Source of the DNA: Neoluteolibacter marinus
Lineage (GTDB): Bacteria; Verrucomicrobiota; Verrucomicrobiia; Verrucomicrobiales; Akkermansiaceae
NCBI RefSeq assembly: GCF_014904755.1
Contig: NZ_JACZFQ010000016.1
Span: 1-64,000 of the forward strand
Direction of reading: 5' to 3'
Length of the DNA: 64,000 nt
Position numbers and translations under genes: made by a program. Positions 1 through 8,218 of this stretch are shown here, in pieces. The notes under the pieces are model-generated. The model saw only the letters and a list, made by a program, of their open reading frames with translations. It did not search any database and was not told where the DNA came from. Numbering within the stretch: position 1 is the first letter of the stretch; each line of letters begins with the position of its first letter.

Positions 1-183
1 GAGGCCGTAGGTGACCAGACGCACGACGCTGAATCCGTCGGACGAATGACTGGAAGTCCGGGCCGCGATCCTGGCCTCGACCTCGCGCTCGATGTCCGCC
101 TGGCGGGCCTGCTCCTCGTCGATCTGGCGTTTGTTGCCGCAACCGGAGAGAAGGAGAAGGGCAAGAAGGGCGAGCATTCTCAT
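1..183 (-). CDS. Small lipoprotein, partial (C-terminus beyond the window)
   Basis: The frame opens at an ATG at 183 and is still open at the window edge (61 codons visible). It begins MRMLALLALLLLSGC, a short hydrophobic signal peptide ending in a good lipobox (LSGC), so the mature protein should be lipid-anchored. After the cysteine comes a charged stretch rich in Glu, Gln and Arg (residues about 18-42) that looks helical. The start codon overlaps the stop of the nuclease gene upstream (ATGA), so the two are translationally coupled. The function is not recognisable. The position in a mobile element next to a nuclease suggests an accessory role, but that is inference only. Confidence 0.7.
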   Translation of the reverse strand, partial: MRMLALLALLLLSGCGNKRQIDEEQARQADIEREVEARIAARTSSHSSDGFSVVRLVTYGL

Positions 184-998
184 GCGACCCTCCTTTCCAG
201 GATGCCCGGCCAGGACTTGCACTCGTTGCGGAACTGGCAGCTGAGGCAGGTCATGCCGGGTTGCGGGTGGAAGCGTCCCTCCGACATGCCGATGACGGCG
301 GTGTCGAACATGCGGATCACCCGGTCCTTGCGGCTGCGGTCGGCAGGCGGGGAGGAGACGCGGATGACCTGGGGCACCTTCGTTTTGACCAGGAACACCA
401 GGTCAAGTGACGGCGGACGTTCGCCCGTGGCCTGCTCCAGCAACAGCTGGTAGGCGACGAGCTGCAGTTCGTGGTCGAAGGCGGCGTGCTGTGCATCGGG
501 TTTCGCGGCGGCCGACTTGAAGTCGATCGGCGCGAAGGTGGCGGTCACCAGGTCGATGGTTCCCGTAAGGGGCACGCACAGGCCGGTGATGTTCTCGATC
601 AGCGGCACCTCCACCGCCCGCGGTTTGCCTTGCTGCACTTCCGGGGAGTTGAGGTAGGCCGCCACGACGCGGAGCCCGGCGAGGCGGCACTTTTCGCGCT
701 CGCCTTCCTTCCAACGGACCGGGCCTTCGTCGCGCTCCAGCTTGGTGAACGCGTCCTCGAAGGATGCCGCCACCACCTCGGGGGAATCATCAGTCCCGCG
801 CCAGCGTGCCAGGTGGAATGCCTGGAGTGCGGCGTGGACCGACTTGCCGAGGTGCAGGGCAGGGGTGGTGGGCTTGCGAATCTGCAGGACGCGCTCGAAG
901 TAGAAGCGCAGCGAGCAGGCCAGGTAGGACTTGGCGGCGGAGGGGCTGATGTAGTCCGGCAAGGCCACCGGTTTCGGCTGTTGGGCGAGGGCGATCAC
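180..998 (-). CDS. PD-(D/E)XK nuclease, RecB/Cas4-like with probable Fe-S cluster
   Basis: This is a 272-residue protein. I chose the GTG start at 998 because it overlaps the stop of the preceding gene (GTGA) and begins just before the conserved region; the longer upstream frame has no protein-like sequence. The N-terminus has the RecB-family pattern ISPSAAKSYLACSLRFYFE (about residues 17-35), followed by LGKSVHAAL. The nuclease core shows GTIDLV, then PIDFKS (the D-x-K motif), then a QLVAYQLLL motif. One Cys near residue 28 plus a C-terminal CLSCQFRNEC cluster match the Fe-S-stabilised PD-(D/E)XK nucleases such as AddB and Cas4. No cas genes are nearby, so it is more likely a phage or element recombination/DNA-processing nuclease. 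Confidence 0.8.
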   Translation of the reverse strand: MIALAQQPKPVALPDYISPSAAKSYLACSLRFYFERVLQIRKPTTPALHLGKSVHAALQAFHLARWRGTDDSPEVVAASFEDAFTKLERDEGPVRWKEGEREKCRLAGLRVVAAYLNSPEVQQGKPRAVEVPLIENITGLCVPLTGTIDLVTATFAPIDFKSAAAKPDAQHAAFDHELQLVAYQLLLEQATGERPPSLDLVFLVKTKVPQVIRVSSPPADRSRKDRVIRMFDTAVIGMSEGRFHPQPGMTCLSCQFRNECKSWPGILERRVA

Positions 999-1516
999 CG
1001 GCCACCTCCATTCCCGTTGACCCCGGCGTAGGCGGACGGGCGCCGGCCGTTGCTTGCCGGGCGCTGCCTGCTGTCGTGGGTGTCGATGAGCTCGTCGATG
1101 AGACCAGAGGCCTCCACCTTGTTGAGTTCGCGGACGCCCTTGCCGAAGCGCTGGCGCGCCAGGTGGTCGACCTCGTTCTTGTCGAGGTTGTGCTCGGCCA
1201 CGATGTTCTCGATCAGTTCGCGCTGTTTGACGGTGCACTTCCACGGCCCGTTGACCGGAGCGCGGCGGCTTCCATTGGTCGGTGCCGGTGCGTTGGGCGG
1301 AGTTTCCTCCATCCCGTAACCGGTAGGAGGGACGAATCCGGTGCTGCGGATCTGCTCGTCGACGTTGGTCTGGAGCAGCTGGTAAATGCGCGCGGACTCG
1401 CCGGCGACATCGTCGGTGGTGACCAGTTCTGTCTCGATCTCGATGCTGAACTGGTGGGACGAGTAGCCCGGGAGGCCCAGGCGTTTGCTGTAGTTTGCGA
1501 TCAGTTTAATGGCCAT
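995..1516 (-). CDS. Conserved hypothetical protein, partner of the Fe-S nuclease
   Basis: This protein is 173 residues from the ATG at 1516 (MAIKLIANYSKRLGLPGYSS). A GTG twelve codons upstream is possible but adds only low-complexity sequence. The first about 60 residues (SSHQFSIEIETEL, then a helix with IYQLLQTNVDEQI) look like a compact folded domain. The middle is a Pro/Ala/Asn linker. The C-terminal part (about residues 90-150) is helical and charged (VKQRELIENIVAEHNLDKNEVDHLARQRF is the core; only its pattern is used here). It overlaps the nuclease gene by 4 bases, so the two products probably act together, for example in recombination of the element. No known catalytic motif is visible. 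Confidence 0.7.
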   Translation of the reverse strand: MAIKLIANYSKRLGLPGYSSHQFSIEIETELVTTDDVAGESARIYQLLQTNVDEQIRSTGFVPPTGYGMEETPPNAPAPTNGSRRAPVNGPWKCTVKQRELIENIVAEHNLDKNEVDHLARQRFGKGVRELNKVEASGLIDELIDTHDSRQRPASNGRRPSAYAGVNGNGGGR

Positions 1517-1556
1517 GGCTGGTTGGTTTGGTTGGGGTTGAAGTCCGGACACGACA

Positions 1557-1588
1557 AAGCCCCGGCCTCACGAGGAGGACCGGGGCTT
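1557..1588 (-). terminator. Hairpin terminator or attenuator
   Basis: A 9-bp perfect inverted repeat (AAGCCCCGG / CCGGGGCTT) encloses a 14-base loop. Read on the minus strand it is followed by a short T-rich stretch. It sits between the small RHH-like gene and the 173-residue gene, so it could end or attenuate transcription from the upstream small gene. Confidence 0.45.
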
Positions 1589-1629
1589 GGGTGACCGGGG
1601 CTCGGGTGACCGGGGAATGGATGGTGTTT

Positions 1630-1824
1630 TCAGACGACCATGCGACCGGGAGGATCGGCAGGTCGGGGATCGGGCAAGGCGGTGATGCTGTTGGCTCCGG
1701 CCAATGCCTGCCTGAGAAGCAGGTCGGCGAGGCGGGTCATCGGCATCCTCCGGCGCTGCCCTTCACGGTAGAGCGCTCTCACGACGTCATCGGACAATCG
1801 GGGAGAGTACAAGGTTCTGGGCAT
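1630..1824 (-). CDS. Small ribbon-helix-helix-like protein
   Basis: This is a 64-residue basic protein. After a short strand-like start (MPRTLYSPRLSDDVV), two predicted helices follow (RALYREGQRRR, then MTRLADLLLRQALAG). This resembles the beta-helix-helix layout of CopG/Arc-type DNA-binding proteins, with the MTRLADLLLR segment matching the usual second helix. The last 18 residues are Pro-rich and probably disordered. It lies upstream of and co-directional with the nuclease operon, so it may regulate it. The family call rests on pattern only. Confidence 0.5.
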   Translation of the reverse strand: MPRTLYSPRLSDDVVRALYREGQRRRMPMTRLADLLLRQALAGANSITALPDPRPADPPGRMVV

Positions 1825-2336
1825 GACTGGATGAGGTTGGAGGCACCCGCAGAAAAACCCGCAGGTGGTTCTCTCTCATCTAACGCGGCAGCCAACATTA
1901 TTTCAGGAGGAGCCGGCCGAAACCAGTGGTCTGAGTTCGTTGATTGGCTAATCTGAAACCTCGGGTCACCGGGTCTAAAGCTCGCCCCCGCGTGACGGGT
2001 CTCGTTTCTTTTCTTGGCAGCCCAGCAAACTACAAGGGCCCCAATCGAGAGGGCCAATGACCATCTACGGTAGGTTCTCGCGGTCGCAGCGGAATGAAGA
2101 AGCTCGGCCTTGCGCTCTTCGAAATCAGCGAAAAAGCGGTCCCATTTCTTGGATTCGGAGAAGACTCCCTCGTTGCTTGTCGAGCCGAGAGTGAGTCCAT
2201 CAATGAACGATTTCGCGACTGATACCCCGAGACTGCTCCACGATGTAGGCTGTTGTATTCGGCCAAGAGCCCCGCGTATTCCCTTTCAATCTTGGGAATC
2301 CGAGAGTGGCGTGCCCCCGCTCTTTGAACCAGCTCC
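1779..2336 (-). pseudogene. Frameshifted remnant of a membrane protein gene cut by IS3
   Basis: Reading away from the insertion sequence on the minus strand, one frame gives a helical stretch containing KIEREYAGLLAEYNSLHR. About 45 codons later the protein-like signal moves to another frame with KKWDRFFADFEERKAELL, then a probable membrane helix SLALSIGALVVCW and a basic tail. No start codon precedes the second piece in its own frame. I read this as the C-terminal part of a coiled-coil membrane protein that lost its start to the insertion and gained a frameshift. The last bases overlap the small RHH-like gene. The identity of the original protein is unknown. Confidence 0.35.
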
Positions 2337-3235
2337 TATGAGAGTTGAGGTTGCGGTTGGTTCGCGCTGTCCTTCGGAGACATGACCGGTGGCCGAAGCG
2401 GAGAAGGACAGCGGGACGCGAACTCCGCCGGGGTCAGATCACCCAGGGAAGAGTGCGGTCGCTGGTGGTTGTATTTGTAGCGGTGCTCCTCGCCCAGCAT
2501 TTTTGCCTCCAGCAGGCTGCCGAAGACCTCGAGGTTGAGGAACTCGTCGCGGAAGCGGGAGTTGAAGCTTTCGATGTAGGCGTTCTGCCAGGGACTCCCG
2601 GGCTCGATGAAGCACGTCTTGAAGCCTTTCGCTTCGATCCAGTCCCGCACCGCCCGCGCAACGAACTCGGGGCCGTTGTCGGATCGGATGAACTCGGGGA
2701 CTCCGCGTTCCCGGACCAGCCGCTCCAGGTCGCGCACCACATCCTCGGCGGTGATCGAGCGCGCCACTTCGATGCTCAGCAGCTCGCGGCTGTATTCATC
2801 GACAATCGGCAGCCATTTCAACCGCCCGCCATCATCGGTCTGGTCGTGAACGAAATCGTAGGTCCAAACCTGATTGATGCGGGTCGCGGCGTTCCGCTGC
2901 ATCGAGTTCTCCGCGCTGCCGCGTGCTCTCTTGCGGGCCGGATGCGCGGGCACCTTGAGGCCTTCCTGCTTCCAGATCCGGTGCACCCGCTTCTCGTTGA
3001 CCTGCCAGCCCTCCCGGCGCAGCAGGCGGGTCACGCCACGATAACCCGCACGCGGTTCGCTGCGCGCTAGGCGGTGGATGTCAGCAGTCAGGGCGCGGTC
3101 CTTCATCGGCTGCTTTCGTTCGTATCGTTGCGTGTTCCTCGGCTGCCCAATCAACCGGCAGGCCCGGCGTTCGCCCACCTCGAAGACGCGGCACAGGTGC
3201 CCGACCGCTTCACGGCGGCGCTCCGGGCCTACCAC
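2336..3235 (-). CDS. IS3-family transposase OrfB (DDE integrase core)
   Basis: This is a 299-residue transposase. It starts at a GTG that overlaps the orfA stop (GTGGTAG). The N-terminal third carries the HTH_21-like segment (SEPRAGYRGVTRLLRREGW). The rve catalytic core follows, with the first Asp in WTYDFVHD, the second in IRSDNGPEF and the Glu in YIESFNSRFRDEF, making the full DDE triad. The C-terminus has the usual HQRPHSSLGDLTPAEF. The stop codon is completed by the base just outside the terminal repeat. It works with OrfA, normally as a fused OrfAB made by frameshifting in this family, to move the element. Confidence 0.93.
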   Translation of the reverse strand: MVGPERRREAVGHLCRVFEVGERRACRLIGQPRNTQRYERKQPMKDRALTADIHRLARSEPRAGYRGVTRLLRREGWQVNEKRVHRIWKQEGLKVPAHPARKRARGSAENSMQRNAATRINQVWTYDFVHDQTDDGGRLKWLPIVDEYSRELLSIEVARSITAEDVVRDLERLVRERGVPEFIRSDNGPEFVARAVRDWIEAKGFKTCFIEPGSPWQNAYIESFNSRFRDEFLNLEVFGSLLEAKMLGEEHRYKYNHQRPHSSLGDLTPAEFASRCPSPLRPPVMSPKDSANQPQPQLS

Positions 3236-3546
3236 TTTCCCCGGTTGATCTCCTTGAGCATGTCCATGTCCAAGGCCTGCTCGGCCACCAGCTTCTTGAG
3301 CCGGGCGTTCTCCTTCTCAAGCTCCTTGAGCCGTTTGACTGTCTCGGTCTTCGCTCCGCTGTATTCCTTGTTCCAGCGATGGTAGGTCGCCACGCTGATC
3401 TCCAGCTTGCGGCAGACTTCATCGATGCTCGTCCCGCGCGCCTGCTCCTCGCCGGCCGTCCGCAGCTTCTTGACGATCTGTTCTGGGGTGTGTCGTTTTC
3501 TTTTCATGGTGAGAGTCGGACCCGGCCCGCGCCGGGGACTCTCATA
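2337..3546 (-). mobile_element. IS3-family insertion sequence
   Basis: The element is about 1.2 kb with the classic IS3 layout: a small orfA overlapped by a DDE-transposase orfB. The ends carry a short inverted repeat, TATGAGAGT at 2337 and its complement ending at 3546. The true IS ends may be the TG/CA two bases further in. No clear 3-4 bp target duplication is visible beyond the dinucleotide TA. The orfA-proximal end also contains a local inverted repeat (TGAGAGTC / GACTCTCA, about 3510-3544). Both reading frames look intact, so the copy may still be active. Confidence 0.9.
3229..3507 (-). CDS. IS3-family transposase OrfA (HTH and leucine zipper)
   Basis: This is a 92-residue protein beginning MKRKRHTPEQIVKKLR, the typical opening of IS3-family OrfA proteins of the IS407-like type. 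Residues about 1-55 form the HTH_Tnp_1 DNA-binding domain (SIDEVCRKLEISVATYHRW). Residues about 60-88 form a leucine-zipper-like helix (ELEKENARLKKLVAEQALDM) used for oligomerisation. It overlaps orfB by 7 bases. The GGGGAAAGTGG just before its stop is a possible slippage zone, though this was not tested. Confidence 0.93.
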   Translation of the reverse strand: MKRKRHTPEQIVKKLRTAGEEQARGTSIDEVCRKLEISVATYHRWNKEYSGAKTETVKRLKELEKENARLKKLVAEQALDMDMLKEINRGKW

Positions 3547-3646
3547 GCAGACGGATCAATTTCCGGGGAGCACGCCAAGAGGTCTGCCAGCCGCATACAA
3601 TGAGACTTGTGACGAGGAGGAGGGTGAGCATCAAGCGGAGATTCAC
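3547..3646 (-). pseudogene. Possible N-terminal fragment of the IS3-interrupted gene
   Basis: On the minus strand a GTG at 3646 opens 33 codons reading VNLRLMLTLLLVTSLIVC and then a basic stretch, running straight into the insertion sequence. This looks like an N-terminal membrane anchor. On the other side of the element the minus strand resumes with coding-like, C-terminally anchored sequence. Together they suggest one gene cut in two. The frames across the junction do not join cleanly, so the link is tentative. Confidence 0.3.
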
Positions 3647-3682
3647 CGGGACATTATGTGTGGGTGACCGCACATTTCAAGG

Positions 3683-3946
3683 TTGATGGTGAGGGACATT
3701 TGCGCGGTGAATCCGCGCGCCTCCTCATCTGGAAAGCTTAATTTTTGTGGACCCGTCATCCGCAGGCTCCGGGTGGGGAAAAACTGGTCGCAGGACCAAC
3801 TTGCCAGCAAATGCCAGCTGGGAGGTTGGGATGCTTCCCGTGATGTGATCGCGCGGATCGAGCTACAGAATCGACTCGTAACCGACTGGGAGATTATCGC
3901 CCTGGCGAAAGCCTTCGGATGCGAGCCTGGTGAATTGCTGGGTTGA
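3683..3946 (+). CDS. Xre/Cro-family helix-turn-helix regulator
   Basis: This is an 87-residue protein (ATG at 3683 or the next codon at 3686; no strong ribosome site decides). The C-terminal 60 residues are a clear Xre domain: IRRLRVGKNWSQDQLASKCQ, then the recognition region DASRDVIARIELQNR, then the closing helix EIIALAKAFGCEPGELLG. The GGWDASRDVIARIE pattern is common in small phage and island repressors. It stands alone on the plus strand between the insertion sequence and the leftward replication-like cassette. It could repress element genes, but no operator was identified. Confidence 0.85.
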   Translation: MMVRDICAVNPRASSSGKLNFCGPVIRRLRVGKNWSQDQLASKCQLGGWDASRDVIARIELQNRLVTDWEIIALAKAFGCEPGELLG

Positions 3947-4051
3947 TATTACCCGCCCGAGGGTCTCCGGGTCGGAAGACCGTGTTTAAAATTTTCGCGG
4001 GGGCAATGTGTCAGTGTTGTCAGTGCATTTTGGGGCCAGAATGGCGGGTCA

Positions 4052-5413
4052 TCACGATTCCACGATGCTTTCCGACATGATCGCTGACAGATCCGGGAGT
4101 GGTACCCTCACCAAGGACCACCGACATTGGTCGATTCGGGCTACCAGGCCGTTCTGGGCAAGCCGATGGAGGAACTGCTCGACCTCGTCTGTGCGGATTC
4201 TATGAAAACTTCTGACGAGCTCCCTGGGGGTGGCGGGGCCTTTGGCAAGGCGGTCGACAATCTGGCGGGCCAAGGGATTTAATCCCCGTCCTACAGGGAG
4301 TGCCTGGCGCAAAAGATTGAGGTGGGAGGCGGCAATGCGGCCGGCGACTGCGGCAGCTGCATCGACCACCTCATGGAGGTGATGCGGATGAAGGTCCTCG
4401 TCCTGGTTCCCCCGGGCAATAAATGCCAGGAGGGCGGCGATTTGCCAGACCAGTTGGTCTTCGTGCAACCCCAAGGTATGGAGATGCATAGGCTGGCTGG
4501 TGAGAAGGGTCCTCAGATCCGATGTTGCGGTTTCTATCCGTGATGCAATCTCCGGCGGCGGACTGAAGCAAAATGACTTCCCCAGCCGAAGCGCCGACAT
4601 TTTTTGAAACAGGTTATCGATCACTGGAACCCGATCCGGGTCACCCTCTTCTTGAACCTTGCCACTACCGACCGGGACGAGCCATCCGAGTCTGCCTACC
4701 GCTTCATCATCCAGTTTCCGAACTGTGCGAATGACAGCGTCGTGCTTCAACCACCCATGCAGTGTTACCCGCGGCCAGGCATTGCCGCCGGATTCCATTT
4801 CTAGCAAGTAGGGCGGGACCTCGCGGTGCTTGAGCAAGCGGTCGTAGTCCTTGTTGCCATCGAGAAGAAGCAGGCGATCGTTGCCGAATTCGGAGCGGGT
4901 CTGCTTGAGCCAGCCGCGCGTTGGAACGGTAAGGAGGAAGTCGACGTTCCGTGGACACCGGCGGACCTGTGTCGTCAGCAGGGCGGTTGCTGGGGTGTTC
5001 GGCATCCAGCTTCGCAACATTTTCGCCCGGTCTTTCTGCAGTCGGATCTGGGCGGCGGATGGTTGATTGAGGAATTCCCGCCGGGATGCCACTTTTGCCC
5101 GCTCCTGGAGTGCGAACGGATAGTGGAGGCTGAGGCGCAACCACCATGGGCATTCGTCCATGTCTAACGCAAGAGTCGCGGAGCAACGACCGACCTGAGG
5201 GGGGGATTTGGGCTCACGGTGCTTCCAACTGAGCCTGGTCCCTCCAAGGCCGACACCGAAAAGGAGGGCTTGGACCAGTGCGTCTGCTGCTTCGACTCCT
5301 GAAATCCGGCCCTGAATACGAAATGCACTTGTGACGAGAGGACCCAGCAGTCCCGGAGGAGTGGACATGCGAGGGGCAGTGTGGGCGGTAGTCCGAGAGG
5401 GCGAATTGCTCAT
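4052..5413 (-). CDS. Element protein with C-terminal winged helix; possible DUF3987-like, degenerate
   Basis: This is a 453-residue protein of unknown function. The first about 330 residues give no recognisable catalytic motif; a region around residues 85-110 is rich in Trp and aromatic residues. Residues about 335-395 are helical (QIAALLAFIARG, then HEVVDAAAAVAGRIAASHLNLL), resembling the C-terminal helical part of DUF3987-type phage/plasmid primase-helicase proteins. Residues about 400-440 form a winged helix (RQIVDRLAKGPATPRELVRSF). It is the last gene of a leftward set, 65 bases after the stop of a neighbour with the same C-terminal layout. No Walker A motif is visible. Base composition is lower in GC than in the backbone genes. 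The ATG at residue 16 is an alternative start. Confidence 0.6.
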   Translation of the reverse strand: MSNSPSRTTAHTAPRMSTPPGLLGPLVTSAFRIQGRISGVEAADALVQALLFGVGLGGTRLSWKHREPKSPPQVGRCSATLALDMDECPWWLRLSLHYPFALQERAKVASRREFLNQPSAAQIRLQKDRAKMLRSWMPNTPATALLTTQVRRCPRNVDFLLTVPTRGWLKQTRSEFGNDRLLLLDGNKDYDRLLKHREVPPYLLEMESGGNAWPRVTLHGWLKHDAVIRTVRKLDDEAVGRLGWLVPVGSGKVQEEGDPDRVPVIDNLFQKMSALRLGKSFCFSPPPEIASRIETATSDLRTLLTSQPMHLHTLGLHEDQLVWQIAALLAFIARGNQDEDLHPHHLHEVVDAAAAVAGRIAASHLNLLRQALPVGRGLNPLARQIVDRLAKGPATPRELVRSFHRIRTDEVEQFLHRLAQNGLVARIDQCRWSLVRVPLPDLSAIMSESIVES

Positions 5414-5478
5414 GAGGGAAGTAGGTTTCGCCGCCGGACTGTCTCCGGCATTGGAAAGTTGGTCCGAAAGCTGATCGC

Positions 5479-6870
5479 TCAGGACAGCAGCATCGAGTCG
5501 CTGAGCCAGCGCGACCGCACCGAATCCAACTGTTGGGCCCCAAGTCGGAACACATTGCGGGGTTCCTCTACCAGCACGCCCAGTTCCACCAGCAGGTCGA
5601 GAACTGGTCTGTATCGCTCGACCTTCTGGTTGTCGAAGGTCCGGATCAAGTCGCGTTGGCGAACCGGCTGTTTGGCCGACACTCGGCCGACCAGCTTCTC
5701 TGCGAGCGCCAGTTGCCGGGCACGTGCTGAGCGCTGCTGAGCCGCACTGAGAAGGTGGACGTGGTCTCTCAGCAGGCCATTGCAGAGCTGGTGGATGATC
5801 TCGGCAACTTCTTCATGAGGTGGCGTGTCGCTGCGCGCAATTAAACTGAAGGTCCAGCGCATGATTGCGGGTAGGTCCTCCAGCCCTGTGCAGGGAACCT
5901 TCGCCGCGTCACATGCATCTAGGAAACGTAACTGGACCTCCCTGTAGGCATGGCGGCCTTCTGGACTCCAAGGGCGGAACTCGAAAGAGTGGCCTCGACG
6001 TCTTTTGTCAGCAGCGAGCTGGATCTGACGGGAGAAGACATGCTCGAAGATGGCCATCGAACGTTCGTCTCTTGGCCCTACCACCGCTGGACGGTCTCCT
6101 CTGACGAGCACCACCCGGTTTGCGAAGATTGGGAAAGCCTCAATGGCATCAGCGATCTCTGCGTGCGTCGCGGTCAAAATACAGCGAACCTGGCCTCTTT
6201 CGGAGGTTGCGAGCGATTTTCCTGTGACCCGCACTGGGAGATCAAGGTCTCGGCCCGCCACCAACCCAAAGAAAAGTTCAAACGCCCGATCGCCACCCCG
6301 AAGCAGCAGTTCCAAAGGGAGGCCAGGAAGAAGGGCCATCGAGTCATGGCAGCTTGCTACCAACTCTTCCATCTTAGAGATGGGGGGGCATTCAAGGATG
6401 AACCTTGGGCGGAGGACCGTGCGGAGACGGCGGTCGTAGGCGTCGGGCTCCCAATCGGAGTGATAGGGGTCAGGCCCACCCATCCCGTCGCTTTCCTTGA
6501 GTATTCCGCAAACCTGAGCGAAGCGGTTCGCTTCGGTTGCCTCGATGAACTGGCTACGGGAGCCGCGCAACTTGTCGGCGGCCTCATGAATCTCTTCCGC
6601 AGTCCAGGCTGCGAATCGCTGGCGCAATCGTGAGTCCATCTCCAGGGGTGTGGAGCGGAGAACTTCAAGCGCCCGCGGGCGGCCACCGCCATTCGTCACG
6701 AGAACTGGCAATAGCGGGCTCATCGGCCGCGAAACATCGTCGTGATCTAGCTCCACCACGGGCCCTGCGACGCCGGCAAGCATTGCCGCCATTTGGAGTG
6801 CTGTTGCATGTCCCGAGGAACCGGTATGCGATGACCAGGATTCTAAGCCGTAGGGGTCGATCATCATTGT
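5479..6870 (-). CDS. Element protein with C-terminal winged helix, sister of the next gene
   Basis: From the ATG at 6870 (MMIDPYGLESWSSHT) this is a 463-residue protein. Longer upstream starts would overlap the previous gene and add no protein-like sequence. Near residues 20-60, ALQMAAMLAGVAG followed by LLPVLVTNGGGRPRAL sits where DUF3987-type proteins have their P-loop, but the GxxGxGK(S/T) consensus is absent. The C-terminal 120 residues are helical and end in a winged helix (VRQRDLIRTFDNQKVERY, then VLDLLVELGVLV). This is the same arrangement as the downstream protein. I infer a pair of non-catalytic or diverged replication accessory proteins. The function is unproven. Confidence 0.6.
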   Translation of the reverse strand, partial: TMMIDPYGLESWSSHTGSSGHATALQMAAMLAGVAGPVVELDHDDVSRPMSPLLPVLVTNGGGRPRALEVLRSTPLEMDSRLRQRFAAWTAEEIHEAADKLRGSRSQFIEATEANRFAQVCGILKESDGMGGPDPYHSDWEPDAYDRRLRTVLRPRFILECPPISKMEELVASCHDSMALLPGLPLELLLRGGDRAFELFFGLVAGRDLDLPVRVTGKSLATSERGQVRCILTATHAEIADAIEAFPIFANRVVLVRGDRPAVVGPRDERSMAIFEHVFSRQIQLAADKRRRGHSFEFRPWSPEGRHAYREVQLRFLDACDAAKVPCTGLEDLPAIMRWTFSLIARSDTPPHEEVAEIIHQLCNGLLRDHVHLLSAAQQRSARARQLALAEKLVGRVSAKQPVRQRDLIRTFDNQKVERYRPVLDLLVELGVLVEEPRNVFRLGAQQLDSVRSRWLSDSMLLS

Positions 6871-6940
6871 TTTAACATGAGATGTGGTTGCTTCGCGGGA
6901 GCAAGTCTGCGCGGGTGAGAGAGGAACGTGGGGTGGCGGA

Positions 6941-8146
6941 TCAAGTCGTGTATGAGCGGGATACACGTCCTCCAGCAATGCGATTGAATGGGGCGGTCAC
7001 TGATGCTGCCAGCGCTTTCCGATTGGCTTTGGATAGTTGGTTTGGGCGCTGGCACACTCGGACCTTGGAGAATGTCTCCACGACGTCGTCCGCAGGCTCG
7101 GTCGGCCAGCCTTCACGGACCTTCAAGAGCTCATGGTTGCCTTCGAGATCTGGTCGGACGACCTCGCTGAGTAAGTCCCACGGGAACTCCTTGAGCATTG
7201 CAGGGAGTGACACGGGGTGAAGGCGAGCGAGTTCGTGGAACAACTCCCGGCGAATCTTCCCGTGCTCTTCGTGGCTTTTCTCGAGCCTCAGTTCCTCCAA
7301 TGCAGCGAGCAGTCCGACCTTGTCGTCGAGGAGTTTTAGAATCGAGCGGGTTGCGGTTTTGAGCCTGCTGGGGCGGTTTTTTGGCGGATCGGCTGGGGCA
7401 CCAACAAGCGAGTGATCGATTACTTCACGGAAGGCGATGAACAGGTTGCCAATCGGTATGGCGGCTGGCACCGTATTCTTGGATCTTGAAAGGCCCAGGG
7501 CACTGAGCAGCCGCCTGGAACTGGGGAAGCGGACTTCGACCCGCGTGCACGGGATATTTTCTGGAACGCAGCTGTCGGCCCTCGATTCTGCGAGCTTGTC
7601 GTAGAAGATTAGTTCGACTTCCGAGCTTTTGTGATGGACGCTTTCTCCAGGAAATATCTGGGAAGTTTTCCTGAAATTGCGACAAGCAGACAAATGGGAC
7701 GCTAGCAGGAGCTCCGATCTGGGGTCTTGGAACTGTAGGGGGCACTCGATGGAAGAAATGTGAGAAAAGTTGTCCTCGTCGAGGCCGGGTAGGATAAGCC
7801 GAGTGTCATCTTTATAGACCAACGGATCGATCATCGAGCGGAGAATGGTGAACGCCAGGGTCATATCGTCCTGGGTTGTTAGGAGTCGACCGTTGTGTCC
7901 GAAAAGGAGTGCCGGAAAGTTCGCGGTTACGCCGATGAGAGTGGTTGGCTTGCCCTCGTGCACCAGGAATTTTATGCTCGCGAAGCGATGGCCGGCATTT
8001 CCAAACTGAACTACTGCCAGCTTGGAGAGATAAAGATTACTGTGGTAGATGGAGGATCTTTGGTAGAGCTGATGGCGCTTGGCCAAAAACAAAGCGTCCG
8101 GTCTCATCCGGGCTCGGTCCGATGCAATCTTGATGACGTCGATCAT
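6941..8146 (-). CDS. Rep-like replication initiation protein (phage gpII/X-like), tentative
   Basis: This is a 401-residue protein beginning MIDVIKIASDRARM. The best signature is in the middle (about residues 170-205): SSEVELIFYDKLAE, then a short gap, then CTRVEVRF. The FYDK...E...R.E.R pattern is typical of rolling-circle replication initiators of the filamentous-phage gpII/X type and of related plasmid proteins. The C-terminal third is helical and basic. It is followed after a 70-base gap by the winged-helix gene. Upstream lies a small HTH gene in the same direction. A replication or mobilisation initiator would fit an integrated element. The exact catalytic residues could not be assigned, so the call is moderate. 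Confidence 0.5.
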   Translation of the reverse strand: MIDVIKIASDRARMRPDALFLAKRHQLYQRSSIYHSNLYLSKLAVVQFGNAGHRFASIKFLVHEGKPTTLIGVTANFPALLFGHNGRLLTTQDDMTLAFTILRSMIDPLVYKDDTRLILPGLDEDNFSHISSIECPLQFQDPRSELLLASHLSACRNFRKTSQIFPGESVHHKSSEVELIFYDKLAESRADSCVPENIPCTRVEVRFPSSRRLLSALGLSRSKNTVPAAIPIGNLFIAFREVIDHSLVGAPADPPKNRPSRLKTATRSILKLLDDKVGLLAALEELRLEKSHEEHGKIRRELFHELARLHPVSLPAMLKEFPWDLLSEVVRPDLEGNHELLKVREGWPTEPADDVVETFSKVRVCQRPNQLSKANRKALAASVTAPFNRIAGGRVSRSYTT

Positions 8147-8218
8147 TGGAGGGTGTGGATGCGGTTTGGGGAGATGGATCGTGAACTAGATTTCAGAGAT
8201 GTTACAAAGGGAATTGGC

